This document shows, piece by piece, positions 11,518 to 23,577 of a stretch of 64,000 bases of DNA. Source of the DNA: Rutstroemia sp. NJR-2017a BVV2 (lineage: Eukaryota; Ascomycota; Leotiomycetes; Helotiales; Rutstroemiaceae); assembly GCA_002946415.1 (NCBI GenBank), contig NJPS01000041.1:248001-312000 (forward strand), written 5' to 3'. Every line of letters starts with the position of its first letter. The first letter of the stretch is position 1. A program made the translations under genes and the position numbers. The notes under the pieces are model-generated. The model was not told the DNA's origin. It saw nothing but the letters and a program-made list of their open reading frames with translations, and did no database searches.

Positions 11518-12539
11518 TTGTTCACCCCCGAGTTGCATATCCTGATTCGTTACAACATTACTCCGGATTTCTGGACCCTCGTCGCTAATATCTCCACGCT
11601 TAAGTGGATGTTTGACTATATCTCCAAGATATCATCTATCTATGCCTAAACTTCAATCTGTTAGCCAGAAGAAGAATTCTTTTACTCACATGAAGGAGAT
11701 TTGTTTGAACTAGCATGCCGGAGATTTCCTGCGAGGGATCTGCCAAAATGGTCGATCAAATGTTTCGTTTTAATTTTCTTACAGTTTCGCGTCTTAATAC
11801 CTTCTTGTCTCATAGACGTTTGTTTGTTTGCTCGTTTCCTACGCTGAAACGACAGGATGGATGGCTGGGGGGTTGATGATTTGAAATTTTTTGTTTCTGT
11901 TGCATGGTATTATGCATAGTTTGGCGTTTGATAGGTGTTTAGGGACGATTGGGCTCTCTGTGGTGGAGAGACGTGGAGTGAGGAGGACTGGCAATTTTGT
12001 TTGATTTTGTTTTCTTTTTTGGAATGGAGAGCTCGATGAATGGAGCTGAAACTTATGATGAGGATTATGAGATACCTTTTTTTGTAAGAATATAATATGA
12101 GAAGAAAATGTAGGAGAGATGTTGGGCGGGTCGCTTGCTGGTGGATGGTTTGTAAATAGCTTTGTAGAATGAAAAAAGGGAATGTTTAATGTTCATTTCT
12201 GGTGTTTTGATTTCAATTGATTTGGGACATTGCTGGAGATAGGAAGAAGGAGAAGGAGATGGTGTAATGAGCAAAGTGAGGGGTTGAGGATTGGAATGCG
12301 ATGTGATGTACCTATGAATATATTCTTGCCGCTTTAACCTGATGCGCCTCTTTTGCGCAGTATACTGTAAGTAAAAATACGCACATCTATATGTGTGATA
12401 AATGAAGCGGCAAGTAGAAGTGGTTAAAAACACGCTAAGCTGAATAAGGAAAGTATCTTCAAAGTTATTTGTGAGCTCTAAACATCATCAATCCAGGTCA
12501 CCTTTTTCACCCTGCGTATATAAACAACCCAGCAGCAAG
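11518..12539. other. 3' region and promoter of SCO1, no supported gene
   Basis: T-rich on the plus strand just after the coiled-coil gene, consistent with a 3' UTR. Open frames on either strand have no recognisable content. Confidence 0.5.
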
Positions 12540-13665
12540 ATGTCGAAAGTATTACTACCCAAACGGCATTTTCTGTCTTCCCTTTCGCGCTCGGTAACTG
12601 CGGATACAAAGCACTTGTTTGCAGGGGCGCAATGTGCGAGATTGTGTACGAATGCGCAGAGGGGTTGTGGGAAGCCGGATGGGAGGGCGGGGGTAGGGAT
12701 GGGTATGCGATTGGGATTGGGGAAGACGGCGGGATCGGAACGGAGGATGTTCAGTACGACGGGTGGGAAACAGTATAAAACGGTGCAGGAACAGAGGTCG
12801 AGGTATAGATCTGGTGTATGTGTTTTTCATCTTTCTCAAGTTTTCCCTTCTACGCTCCCAATACAGCCTCACTTATGTCACTTATACTCTTTGTATTTCT
12901 GCTTCTTGAAATAGAAACTCGAGTACTGATGAATCAAACAGCCCTTCTCTTGGACCGCAGGCGTACTATTCCTCGCATCGGGCGCGGGGTTGATCTTTTA
13001 TTTCAGATACGAAAAGGCGAGGATGGAGAGGAAGAGAGTGGCTGAGGCGGCGAAAGGTGTAGGAAGACCGAAGGTCGGGGGGCCGTTTGAATTGGTTGAT
13101 CATGAGGGGAGGCGGTTCACTGATGCGGATATGAAGGGCCGGTATTCTCTGGTATGGTGGATTTTTATCATTTTATGCGAATTGAACGAGATGAAATAGA
13201 ATACTAATCATGCCAAAACAGGTCTACTTCGGCTTCACCCATTGCCCCGACATCTGTCCCGAAGAACTCGACAAAATGGCCCAAATGATCGACCTAGTCA
13301 ACTCCCCGCAAACCGGCGCATCGCCCTCTTCTCCATCCAACCCGCCTCTCCTCCCCGTCTTCATCACCTGCGACCCAGCGCGCGACACCCCCGCGGTGCT
13401 GAAAACATACCTCGCGGAGTTTCATCCGGATATCATTGGGCTGACTGGCACGTGGGAGCAGATCAAGGATGTGTGTAAGAAATATCGGGTTTACTTCAGC
13501 ACGCCCGAGGGGGTCCAGAAGGGGCAGGATTATTTGGTCGATCATAGTATTTACTTCTATTTAATGGATCCGGAGGGGGACTTTGTGGAGGCCATTGGGA
13601 GACAGCATAGTCCGCAGCAGGCGGCGAGGATTATTGGGGAGCATGTGGGGGATTGGAAGAGGTGA
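12540..13665 (+). CDS. SCO1: SCO1-type mitochondrial copper chaperone for cytochrome c oxidase
   Basis: Exons 12540-12815, 12942-13151 and 13222-13665 (introns of 126 and 70 nt) give 309 residues, the usual size. SCO proteins deliver copper to the CuA site of cytochrome oxidase subunit 2 from the inner mitochondrial membrane. The N-terminus is basic and serine-rich, as expected for a mitochondrial presequence. One membrane segment follows (FSWTAGVLFLASGAGLIFYF). The thioredoxin-like domain facing the intermembrane space starts at 'GGPFELVDHEG'. The copper ligands are visible: the CPDIC motif (CxxxC) after 'YFGFTH' and the conserved histidine in 'DYLVDHSIYFY'. The ATG at 12540 starts the basic presequence, and an in-frame stop ends at 13665. 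The first exon includes a Gly-rich run before the membrane segment. All key residues are present. Confidence 0.95.
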
Positions 13666-14480
13666 TAGGGGTGGGGAATGAATGAATGAATGAGGTGGGG
13701 GGTTCCTGGGATTGGATGTAGAATATTAACAAAAGCTGTTGGAGGGGTGATGTCTCTGGGAGAGTGATGAAAGAACAGAGCTTGTGTATGTATGATATGA
13801 GTGGTTGTAGGCTTCACGGTGAGTGTGTACAGTGTACGAATAACTTCACCAGCGAGGGAGAGGAGATACCACCCAGCTCCGAACTATGAGAACAAAGATA
13901 TCAATCGATCAATCATATCCCAAGCCCCCATTAGCAAGTTGCTATTTTTTGTATATATTATCCTTTCAATATCCGCATCCTCTGGGTCTAGGTCTAGGTG
14001 TATCTGAAATATTGAAACGCTTCATAAAGCCCCCTACAGGAGTTTTGTGCTGGTGTGCCGTGCAACAAATTGGTGGGTGACACGAATACTGCCAAGCTTA
14101 CAGTCAGACTGCTGGGTATGGAAGACAGAATACATTGTGCGGCATACGGCCGCCATGCGGGGTTCCCCGCTAGATTCGGCCGCATCTTACCGCCCACCAT
14201 CCGCAATTGCGAGACTTGGAGACCAGATGTTGCTTGTGTCTGTGATGTTGCTTATGTCTGTGGAACCACACAAGAGAATGATTCGGAACTTACTGTGCAG
14301 CTTGCATTTCAACATGCATATAAACTACCACCTTCCAGCTAGGTGTCTGTCAAATCAGCTATCCAGTTCTTTATACCTTCTTGATCACATACTTAAACCG
14401 GTGACTCCTCGATAAACTGCTCGGGCAGCTCTTCAAAAACTGCATTCAACAACGAATTATCCGTTTTACTGGAAAATAAG
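13666..14480. other. Intergenic, no supported gene
   Basis: A short GAAT run lies just after SCO1 (about 13676-13692). The remainder contains only short, motif-free open frames and the presumed promoter of the SDR gene. Confidence 0.5.
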
Positions 14481-15488
14481 ATGACACCTCAAGCGGAAAT
14501 AACTTCCCGTTACGTCGCTGCCCACGCATCTCTTCAAGGTCCAGGAGACGCTCGGCCAACAGCCCAACAGATAATTCAAGATGAAGGACTGGAGAACGCA
14601 CTGGCTGGTAAAGTAATCCTCATCACCGGATGCTCCTCCGGGATTGGTATCGAAACCGCTCGTTCTCTAGCCACCACAGGAGCCACTCTCTATCTCACCG
14701 CACGCAACATCGACAAAGCGAAATCCGCATTAGGAGAACTAGCCCAGCAAAGCAACATCCATTTACTTGAGCTCGATCTCGGCTCTCTCTCCAGTGTACG
14801 AGCATGCGCCGCCGAGTTCCGCAAAAAGTCCAACACGCTAAATATCCTGATCGCCAACGCCGGCGTCATGATCCCACCCGAAGGACGTACCGTTGACGGA
14901 TTTGAGATCCAATTCGGCACGAACCATCTCGGTCATTTCCTGCTCTTCGAGCTCTTGAAAGACACTCTCCTCAAATCCTCTACCCCCGAGTTCTCTTCCC
15001 GCGTCATCATGGTTGCCTCAAGCGGGCACCGCGCAGCCGAAGTCCGCTTTGATGACTACAACTTCGAGAAAGGCTATAGCCCCTGGGAAGGCTATGGACA
15101 AAGCAAAACGGCGATGATCTGGACGGCGAACGAGATCGAGAGACGTTTTGGTGCAAACGGGCTGCATGCGTGGAGTTTGCATCCGGGAGCGATCTTGACT
15201 GGGCTTGGGCGGCACGTGGATGAAGAGGGGCAGAAGCAGTGGGCGAGTATGGAGGGGATGGCGGAGTCGTTGAAGTCGGCGGAACAGGGCGCTGCGACGA
15301 CTGTGTGGGCGGCGGTTGCGCGGGGGCTGGAAGGTAGAGGTGGGAAGTATTTGGAGGATTGTCAGGTTATTGGGCCGTTGCCTAAGGAGGCGGGATTACT
15401 GTTGCCGGGGTATGCACCGTGGGTGTATGATGAGGAAAAGGCGAGGAGGCTTTATGAGTTGTCGTTGGGGCTGGTTGGATTGAAATAG
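14481..15488 (+). CDS. Short-chain dehydrogenase/reductase (retinol-dehydrogenase/WWOX-like class)
   Basis: A single-exon gene of 335 residues. The classical SDR landmarks appear in order: the dinucleotide-binding TGCSSGIG (about residues 49-56), 'LDLGSL' at the adenine-ribose side, 'NAGV' after strand 4, the catalytic serine in 'VASSGH', and the YGQSK catalytic Tyr/Lys pair. 'HPGAI' lies after strand 6. The 'TARN' after strand 2 favours NADP(H). It lacks a signal peptide or membrane helix, so it is probably cytosolic. Substrates of this class are carbonyls, retinoids, steroids and polyketide intermediates; the sequence does not tell which. No biosynthetic core gene lies nearby. The nearest oxidoreductase is the PRISE-type gene about 0.9 kb downstream on the same strand, but shared function is only a possibility. 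Confidence 0.93.
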   Translation: MTPQAEITSRYVAAHASLQGPGDARPTAQQIIQDEGLENALAGKVILITGCSSGIGIETARSLATTGATLYLTARNIDKAKSALGELAQQSNIHLLELDLGSLSSVRACAAEFRKKSNTLNILIANAGVMIPPEGRTVDGFEIQFGTNHLGHFLLFELLKDTLLKSSTPEFSSRVIMVASSGHRAAEVRFDDYNFEKGYSPWEGYGQSKTAMIWTANEIERRFGANGLHAWSLHPGAILTGLGRHVDEEGQKQWASMEGMAESLKSAEQGAATTVWAAVARGLEGRGGKYLEDCQVIGPLPKEAGLLLPGYAPWVYDEEKARRLYELSLGLVGLK

Positions 15489-16360
15489 AATTGACTGAGT
15501 ATGATCGAAGGGGTTTACTTGCTCAACTATATTACCGGATTGCATGGTATAGAAGAAACATGTGGACAACCTAGAGCGTTCGAGATAAACTTGCAAGGTC
15601 TCGCGAGCATCATCTGTTGGCTGGCTGTGGCAGAAAGGTACAGGTGATGAGTTCTGAGCTTCAACTCTCAACACTCCCAAATCATTCCACAAAGTACCTT
15701 GGTTCGCTATATGTATCGGAGTAGTCCACATATCTGAAATCAATTTAAACACTGTGATTCGGCAAGTCCCAAGCTTCAGCCGTTGCAGCAACGGCACATC
15801 AAGACCGGACACCAACGATAAGCCCACCTCATCCAAGTGGGAATTCACGGAGAAATGTATGCATAGTTGGCTACACAAAATTTTCATCATCTCATAAACC
15901 GTTTCTACTATACGTCGCAGATCATGCTTCACATTGCTCCAGATATCTCGTCAGTGTGACTTTTCCCCTCAAGAAGCAAGTTCCTCCGATCACTCACATA
16001 TACATACAGTACGCATTCCCAAATTTTCCTATGGTTTATAATCTACCCGCATAATAACGCCCGTTTGCATATAATCATTTCGAAGACCACAAATGTGGTG
16101 TTACGTGACACAAAGAAAAGTGCGGGGTTTGCGTTTTCCTAATTCGGCAATAAGTTGTGTTCTCAGAATTGTGAGATTTTGAAAATGTAGTTTGTCGGCT
16201 TGGTGGAATTTATCAGCGGATTTGCAATTTATAAGCTGAGATGAATGGAAATCGAGTATGTGTCTTGAGGTGTATAAAAGATTGTGTTTGGTCGTTGTTG
16301 GATCGTTTTCAATTCCAATTATTTTCCCCCCGCCAAATACTGTTGAGTTGAAGAAATATC
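15489..16360. other. Intergenic with a possible minus-strand F-box/LRR-like remnant
   Basis: A minus-strand open frame (15396-15932, overlapping the SDR 3' end) contains leucine-rich spacing such as 'LLQRLKLGTCRITVF' that recalls fungal F-box/LRR proteins. It has no F-box and no supported partner exon. I treat it as a possible relic. The right end is the AT-rich promoter of the PRISE gene. Confidence 0.3.
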
Positions 16361-17738
16361 ATGGCTAGCAATGAGAATCCAAGGGTCGCACTCGTTACGG
16401 GTGCGAATGGAATTTCGGGGGCGGCGGTGTTGAAACAGCTTTCTTCTAATCCTATCTGGTAGGTCGAGCTCGTCACTGCTGTTTTATCATTGCATCTTTT
16501 CCTATACTCACCCCTGCTCCTTTTCTTCTCCTCGTTTACCTTTCCCGTCCTACCCCCAAGCCCTCCTTACTCAAACCTCACTAACACCCCTCCCCAGGTC
16601 CCAAATCCACGCTCTCTCCCGCTCGCCCCCCACCACCCTCCCCTCTGACCCGCGCATCCACTTCCACACCCTCGACCTCACCGCCCCTCAATCTACCATC
16701 GCCTCCGCTCTCCGCTCCCAGCACATCACCAACATCACCCACTTCTTCTACTACGCCTACATCCACTCCCTCTCCCTCCCCCAACAAGCCCAAGATAACA
16801 TCCCCCTATTCCGAAACACCCTGTACGCAGTCGACGAAGTCTGCGGCGGAACGCTCGAACGCGTTATCCTGCAGACCGGAGGCAAAGACTACGGTATCCA
16901 TGTCCAAGCTCCGCCTACTGTTCGTCTGGTGGAGTCCCAGCCTCGAACAAAGAATCCGGAGGCGCTTCCGATGTTTTATTATACCCAGGAAGACGATCTC
17001 TGGGCGTTGAAGGAGAAGAGGAGCTGGAATTGGAATGTCACGTTGCCGTTTTGGATTAATGGGTATGTACCCAGGTCAGGGATGAGCTGGACGACGACTG
17101 CGGCGGTTTATTTTTCGCTTTGTAGAGCGCTTGGGTGGGATTTCCTCTTCTCTTTTTATGGTCTTGTGCTTGGGGGATTGGTTGTGTGTTTTTCAAGGAC
17201 GGGCTGGTAACGGAATGGGAAAATAGAGAAAAAGCTGACCGTGATCCTCATAAACAGCAAACCCGCCATCTTCCCCGGCGACCCAGAAACGAGTTCGTAC
17301 CGCCGCTCCCAGCACTTCAGCACCGCGCGCATCATCGCATCATTCACTGAATGGCTGGCGCTGAACCCGTCCCCAGAAGTGCAAAACCAGCGGTTCAACA
17401 TCGTCGACGACACGGTGACGACATTTGAAGATATCTGGGTTGGGGTGGGTAAGTATTTTGGTGTAGAGACGAAAGCGCTTGCGGGACATGATCTAATGGG
17501 GGAGATTGAGGAGTTGCTGGGGGAGTGGGAAAGTGTGGGGGGAAGTAAGGAAGCGCTGAAGTTGTGCACGTGGGAGATCTTTGTGGGGAGTATGGCGGAG
17601 GGGGACTGGGGGAGTGATGTGAGTATGGAGAAGGCGAGGGGGGTGGGCTGGAAGGAGAGGGTGGATACGGTGGAGGAGATGGGGAAGGTTTTTGAGGAGA
17701 TGAGGAGGGATGGGTTGATTCCTGTTTTTGGAAAGTGA
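16361..17738 (+). CDS. PRISE-type SDR (progesterone 5-beta-reductase/iridoid synthase-like)
   Basis: Exons 16361-16458, 16598-17134 and 17258-17738 give 371 residues. The family reduces activated C=C bonds of enones and related substrates with NADPH. The glycine-rich loop VTGANGISG follows the start, then 'IHALSRSPP' where the cofactor phosphate is read. The family's active-site pair is visible as the lysine in 'LQTGGKDYG' and the tyrosine in 'MFYYTQED'. 'WNVTLPF' and 'SYRRSQHFSTARI' are further family marks. Introns are phase 2 and end in clear CAGs; the second has a GTGGGA donor, weaker than usual. No signal peptide is present. The second exon is strikingly C-rich on the plus strand. Plant members make cardenolide or iridoid precursors. 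The role of the fungal copies is not known to me, so only the reaction class can be stated. Confidence 0.9.
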
Positions 17739-18655
17739 GTGGAGGAGTAGGCGGGAAGGCGGGAAGGCTTTTGATACAGTTGTAGCTGCTAGCTTGTCAA
17801 CTTACTCTAGATAAAGCAGAATACTTGCTCCTCGAATAGCCTTGAGCTTGTCAACATACTAAAGCTTTCTCGTCTATCTTCAGCTCATAGGAATCCTCTG
17901 GTTTCTTGGCCGGACGGATATCATGTGCTGCTTTTGCTCGGAGATGACGTCGCCAAGGTGCTGGCTGACGCAATATATGTCGAATAATGAATAGGATACT
18001 TACGCGATTTCAATATCAAGAATGCTTTCTTGAAGTCTAGCGCAACCCCAGGTGTGCGACATGAATGTGGAGTATAGAGAATTGAGTTTTGTTGCATATC
18101 TTATGAGTTGCTTGGCTCCTCGGTTCATTGCTCCTTGGTTCCTTGCTCCTTGGTTCCTTGCTCCTTGGTTCCTTGCTCCTTGGTTCCTTGCTCCTTGGTT
18201 CCTTGCTCCTTTACTTCCACTTGGTGGAAGTGTTCTATGTTCTAATAGTTCTACGTTCTAACAAGTTTTTCCAAGTGCACCGAGGAAATGGAGTTGACAA
18301 GTCTGATAATGACAGCGATAAAAACTAGTCTGACATAAGATGAGGAAGGGCAATAAGGCAATGGTGGTATAGAACAGCAGTGGACATACACGTTGAATGC
18401 CCTCAGAAAATTGTCACTCGCTGCACCACTTGTTGCATTTCGAGTTTTGGAAGTCACCGGAACCATATTTGTCGATAAAATTGGGCAACTTCCTTGGATG
18501 CATATCAAGAGAGAATGGATGTGGTGGAAAAGAACAATTATATGTTTTTCTGGCTAATAGATCCACCTTGAGTCCACAAATCCACAAATCCATAAATCCT
18601 GTGTACCATATTATATCCGCATTATTCTCACATTCGCTTTTCAGGTATGATTCGC
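17739..18655. other. Intergenic with minisatellite
   Basis: Convergent spacer between the PRISE-type gene and the sedolisin. Apart from the 15-nt tandem repeat listed next, nothing is recognised. Open frames across the repeat are just its translation. Confidence 0.5.
18116..18205 (+). repeat. 15-nt minisatellite, five perfect copies plus one degenerate
   Basis: CTCCTTGGTTCCTTG repeats exactly five times from 18131 to 18205, preceded by a diverged copy at 18116-18130. The unit contains two CCTTG pentamers. It lies in the spacer between two gene 3' ends, and its length may vary between strains. Confidence 0.95.
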
Positions 18656-20987
18656 CTATGGCAAAGACAAATAATACTCCAACATCTTAGGATAGTTAGG
18701 TGTTCCCAATCCCGTCACAGGATCCCATCTGTAGTATCAATCAGCACAATTGCTCTCACCCAGAAAGAAGGAAACTTACCCAGGAACCGCCGAAAACCCG
18801 ACCGTGCTACATCCCGGATTTGTACCGTTCGTGATGTCGTTAAGCATAGATGGATTAGCATATAGTGATGGATTCAAGAAACCGATTGGGCCTTTGCCGA
18901 CGTTGAGACGTTCCTCGTTGATACGGTTGATGACGGCGGAGAAGATGGGTGTACTGGCTGATGTACCACCGCTAAGTTCGAATTTGTTGCCGTTGTAGAT
19001 CTTCGTTATTGTTAGTACCATTTTACTCGTGGAAGATAAGTGAATTGAGAAGTTAAGAAACTTACAGCAATGTTGTCTCCATTAGCAGCAACATCAGGGA
19101 TACCTCTTCCAATCCTGTTGTAGATCCCGCTAGTATTCCCCGCCAACGCACCGATATCTGGCAGAGTCTGGATATTCCCAGTATCGTTACTCAACGCGCT
19201 GTAATATGGGTAAGGAGGGTTATGTTCTTCGAAAAACTTGGCAACGAATGCTTTCTGGTAATCTGGGATAGGATATATGTTGCTGAAACCACCGCCAGAT
19301 GAGTAGTTCACGGAGTAAGGATGGCCGGCAGGATCGTAGACGGCAGATTCTGGATCGTATACGCTGTAGCCTGGGTATACTTTGGTTGCTCCGACGGAGG
19401 TGACATAGGGACATGTTCCAGGCCATGTTGGGTTGAAAATATTGAGATTAGGACCAATACAACCAGTTGGACCGTCTATGTCGCCGGGATAGTCTGTGAT
19501 TTTATTAGATTATTGCGAAAGGGAAGTTGGTCCTGGTACTTACTTGAGACACCTGAATCACCTGATGCGAAAAGGAAAGAAACACCTTGCAGGCCTAGCT
19601 TCATATACTCAAGACATTGTCGCTTTTGATAAGAGATAGGAAGGTCGAATTCTTGTCCACCGTATGATAGAGATATAACATTGGTTGGCACGAAGGTGCC
19701 GCACATGAGATCGCCTTGCCAGCCACCGGTGAGAGGGTCTGGGTATTCTTGGTCGAGGTAAGGATCATTGCCAGTTTCGTTGTAGGCTGTGAAGTTGCAA
19801 TATGACTAGAAGCTGTTAGGACCGGAAGGTAGAATTGTTTACACTGGGAACTTACTCCATCCAATGCATCCAAGAAGGTGTTGAAACCGAAGGTATAGGT
19901 ATCATTTTGGTTCGCTTGAACAATGTAATCGTCGACTTGGTACAGAGTAATTGTTTGTGGATATAAAATTGGATACGCAAGCTGGATATCCAAGTTTGCT
20001 TCTCCACCAGCGTAGTTAGGGTCAGTCGTCGATTGCATTCCTCCGTCAATGTTTGCTGCAACAGGGTGTGTACCGTTGGGAATGTAGCTTGTAAAGTTGG
20101 TGAAGAAAAGATCCAAATCCATTTGTGTATAGAATTGAAGCTCACTCTCGAAAATTCCCATTGAATTGTTTGGGTGAGAGGAATTTGCAGGAGGAATTTG
20201 GTAGAGTGCAGCTACGCAGGCAGGCGTGATAGCGATATCACAGGTGCTCAAGTCCGTGGCATTAGTGTAGTTGAGCTGAGATGATGTCCGGTGCAAGCTG
20301 TGAGTATTTCTTTTAGAGAGTTGATGTTCAATTGCTTCAGCGTCTCGTTTCAGTCTGCGGCTTTGGTGGTCCACCGGCGCAAGGAGTTTGATTCCAGGTG
20401 TAATGTAGTCAATGTGCTTTCGGACGTGTTTTGGAACGTGGTATCTGTCACAACCTGGGATGATGCCACCAGTCACCGAGTCTTCGTACTCGTGGTACTC
20501 AGTATACAGAAGTCGCTCAGCTTCTTCTGCGGTAGCATAGAATGCAAACCAGCCTTTGTTGTCGGAGTGGGTGATGCGTCTTGCTGGAATTCCCGATTCA
20601 ATGAGCCATTTTCGGACTTCCTCCTCTGTCTGCTGAGAGGGACGGAATGCTTCAATGACTTGTGCTTGAGTCCAATGTTGTCCAAAGTGCGGAGAAGCAG
20701 GGTCGGATCTACAAATGTCAATAGCAACTCCAAAGGGGTCTTGGATATCCTCACATCCTCATCAAATGATCGTGCCCGTCGTCAAGGTTCGATTGAGTCA
20801 GGCCAATTCGCATAGGCAGCAGTTTGTGCGACTCGACACGATCTTTTTTCGTCCATCTCGGGTGTAAAGTCTCCCGTTTCTCATGAACTTCGTGATGGCG
20901 GGGTACGAGCAACGCGCTCACTCGAGCAACTAAGACCACGAAGGCCAGCAATGATAAAAACCTCACACTCGCCATGATTGCGAACAC
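18656..20987 (-). CDS. Sedolisin (S53) serine-carboxyl peptidase, tripeptidyl-peptidase type
   Basis: Six exons on the minus strand (20987-20755, 20708-19856, 19805-19544, 19493-19066, 19000-18780, 18728-18656) give about 689 residues. These enzymes are secreted, work at acid pH and release tripeptides from proteins. The N-terminus MASVRFLSLLAFVVLVARVSA is a signal peptide; an earlier in-frame ATG at 20987 adds four residues. The pro-kumamolisin domain follows ('ISDPASPHFGQHWTQ', 'AEEAERLLYTEYH'). The catalytic Glu and Asp are in 'GGEANLDIQLAYP', the oxyanion Asp in 'FASGDSGV' and the nucleophilic Ser in 'SGGTSASTP'. The C-terminal calcium-site region 'WDPVTGLGTPNYP' ends the protein three residues after 'LSL'. 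Introns are 46-65 nt. The active site is complete, so I expect a working extracellular protease. Confidence 0.94.
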
Positions 20988-23577
20988 AATAAATCAATTG
21001 ACGCAGCAGAAAACATTTTGGAAAGGCTGGGAGCTTTCATCAAGCTTTATACTTGGCAGGGACAGCTGCAGCTACCCCTCCGAAGATCTGCAGGCCCCAG
21101 TCGTCAAGCTCATCAGCCATACTCAATGGGGCAGGTCGACATGACCAAGATTGCATACACGGATTGATTGACAATAATATTGCTCATTCAGACGATAAGC
21201 AGCAGGTGGAGCTGTACACTGACGTATAATATATTACTCTCGACCGACAAAGGAAAGCGATAACTGAATATACTTCACTTAGGCGACTGTTCTTGCATCG
21301 AGTATATTCACAACGAGTACGGACATGTGCTCGTCCAGCGAAGGAAAAGCCGATCATTGTCGGCGCCGATGTTTTCCGTGTGGTCCAAGTGCCCATCTGA
21401 CTGTGTTGCGGGCGCAACGGCATTCATCGGAAAAGACAAAAACCGCGCAGCATGTCTCTCATCCACGTCAACATCACCAAAATATCCTAAATCACCTATG
21501 GAAGTGATCTCAGTCGTTCACAAATTTGGATTGACTGGAATACGCCTGTTAGCAAAGCCGCCATCTTAACCTCAACTCGGAGCCCTTCGGGTTTTCCATT
21601 CCATGGTTCCCTTGTCGTCGCAGGGAAGCCCTCATACCAAGCCACCATATCACAGCAGTACCATCGACAGTAGTACATACACTGCGACTAAGAAGCCCGT
21701 TTAAAGGGCTGTGGTGGATGTGGTCTGGCTCGAGCCGAATTCGGCGGGAGTGTTGCAGCTTGCGGTCTCGAATGGAAGTTGAGTAATAGATGAGGGGCTT
21801 AGAGAGTCGACCTCAGTCTCTGATTTGCTCATGATGGGACTGCGGGACCGCTCTGTTGCTTGACGCAACATTGGAGAGCTTGGGAGCTCCGCGTGGATGA
21901 CGCGATCAATAGGCAGGATCGGTTGAAGAATGCGAGGACTTGAAAAAGTCCTGTAAAATGTCCATCATATTGAATTTCAGTACATTCATGGACGTTTTTC
22001 TGTTTTCATTTTGATAAGGCCAAATCACCTTGAGCAAGAGTTTGCTCGTAGGATTGAAACAACTTTGTTGTTTTGGAATAACGTTGCATTGAAATGGTGG
22101 CTGATACAGAGGGTAGTAGGGAAACAGGTAAGGTTGGCAATATAACATTTGGTCAGCCTCCCTCGGACAAGTGCAGTTAAATCCTGTTCCTCAATCTGAA
22201 CGAGATATTTATCCTAATTGGTTTCAAATTTACGATTTATGGCGATCTTTCTGCAAAACGCTCTCCCTGCATAATCCAACGACAGGTGCTGCAGAAAGCC
22301 ATCGTCTTCATGTGCATGGAAGTACATTACCAATGGCACATTAGATACCCACAGCCATCCATAAATATCACCTATAACTGCAAACAACATGTTGGTTCAT
22401 GCGTACAATGCTGTGCATGACCAGAATTGCACTGCAGCCGAAGAGGAGTCCGATAATATCACACCTGGCCCTCAGTCTCATCCAACGAAATTAGGCATTT
22501 GAAACACACCGGCACATTTTCCGCAGCCCTATCCCAATTAAGGAAGAAAGCTTAATTCGATGAACATCAATCAAGATCACCTACTGACTGATCCAGCTAG
22601 TTGCGTTGACTCCATCATCCGTGGGATCATCTTCCAACGTTTTTTGCGTTTCAATCAGTAGGAAGAGAGGTCCGTGGAAATGGCCACGACCTCCTTGTGA
22701 GATTACATTGAAGACTGGGTGGTCAGAAGGACTGTAATCATCTATTATTCTATGTTTATTTGTTTATGCCTGTGGTGCGGGTGGGGAAGAATAGACTTGT
22801 GTATTAGATTTGTGGTTAGACTTAGAGAATGATATCCTGACGTGCGTTGTGTTTGCGAAATTGTTTTCGAATATTGTGGCATGCTGTTTCGCCGTTGGTG
22901 CGAAGTTGCAGAGTCATGGAGATGCTCGGTGAATCATTTTTCGCCAGTCTTTAGGGAGGAGGGAGGCATCTTTCATTTATATCGACCTAGAAAAGGTCGA
23001 ACTAACCCCCAGAAACGATTAGGTTGTACCTATGAGTAGGTATTCCAGTCTTCAACCCACCCAATAACCCAAACAGGGTGGTATGACCCATTTATAGGTG
23101 CCCCAACCTGGTGAGTAAGTTCGCAGCCTAGACGCGATATGACTACACAAGCAATCATTTCAATAACTCGCTGAGAACCAAGCTCAGTCACCGGGCTTGC
23201 ACGAAGTATGTGAAGACTTTACAAGTGAGATCTAGGAGACTAGACTGATCGAAGCCAGGTCCAAATCATGTTTTCTCAACCAAAAAAGTGAGTAAATAGA
23301 CTACACTTCACAACTCTAGGACCAATACGAAGTCACATGAGGCAAGGAGGTGTTTGAGACCCGAATTAATTGAAAAGCAAATAGTCTTTGCTATTTGAAT
23401 TCTGAATCTGCAGTTGGTTAGCGATGTAGTTTCCAGCTCTTTCTCTGGTTGGTGCCAACATTCTCCATCCTGTAAAATCCAGCACAACAATGATTTTATC
23501 CTCCCGAGTTCCCATCTTCCTTAGTCTTCTCCCTCCCAAGTCGCTTCCTTCGTAAAACCCCCGTGTCTCATTTGGTT
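20988..23577. other. Gene-poor region, no supported gene
   Basis: About 2.6 kb upstream of the sedolisin. Both strands carry only short open frames without recognisable motifs or plausible exon chains. The first 100 bases or so left of 21100 probably hold the sedolisin promoter. No repeat family, transposon end or RNA gene was recognised. Degenerate transposon DNA cannot be excluded by eye. Confidence 0.45.

Noticed and set aside
18052..18261. Repetitive APWFL protein
   Set aside because: Translation of the 15-nt minisatellite, not a gene.
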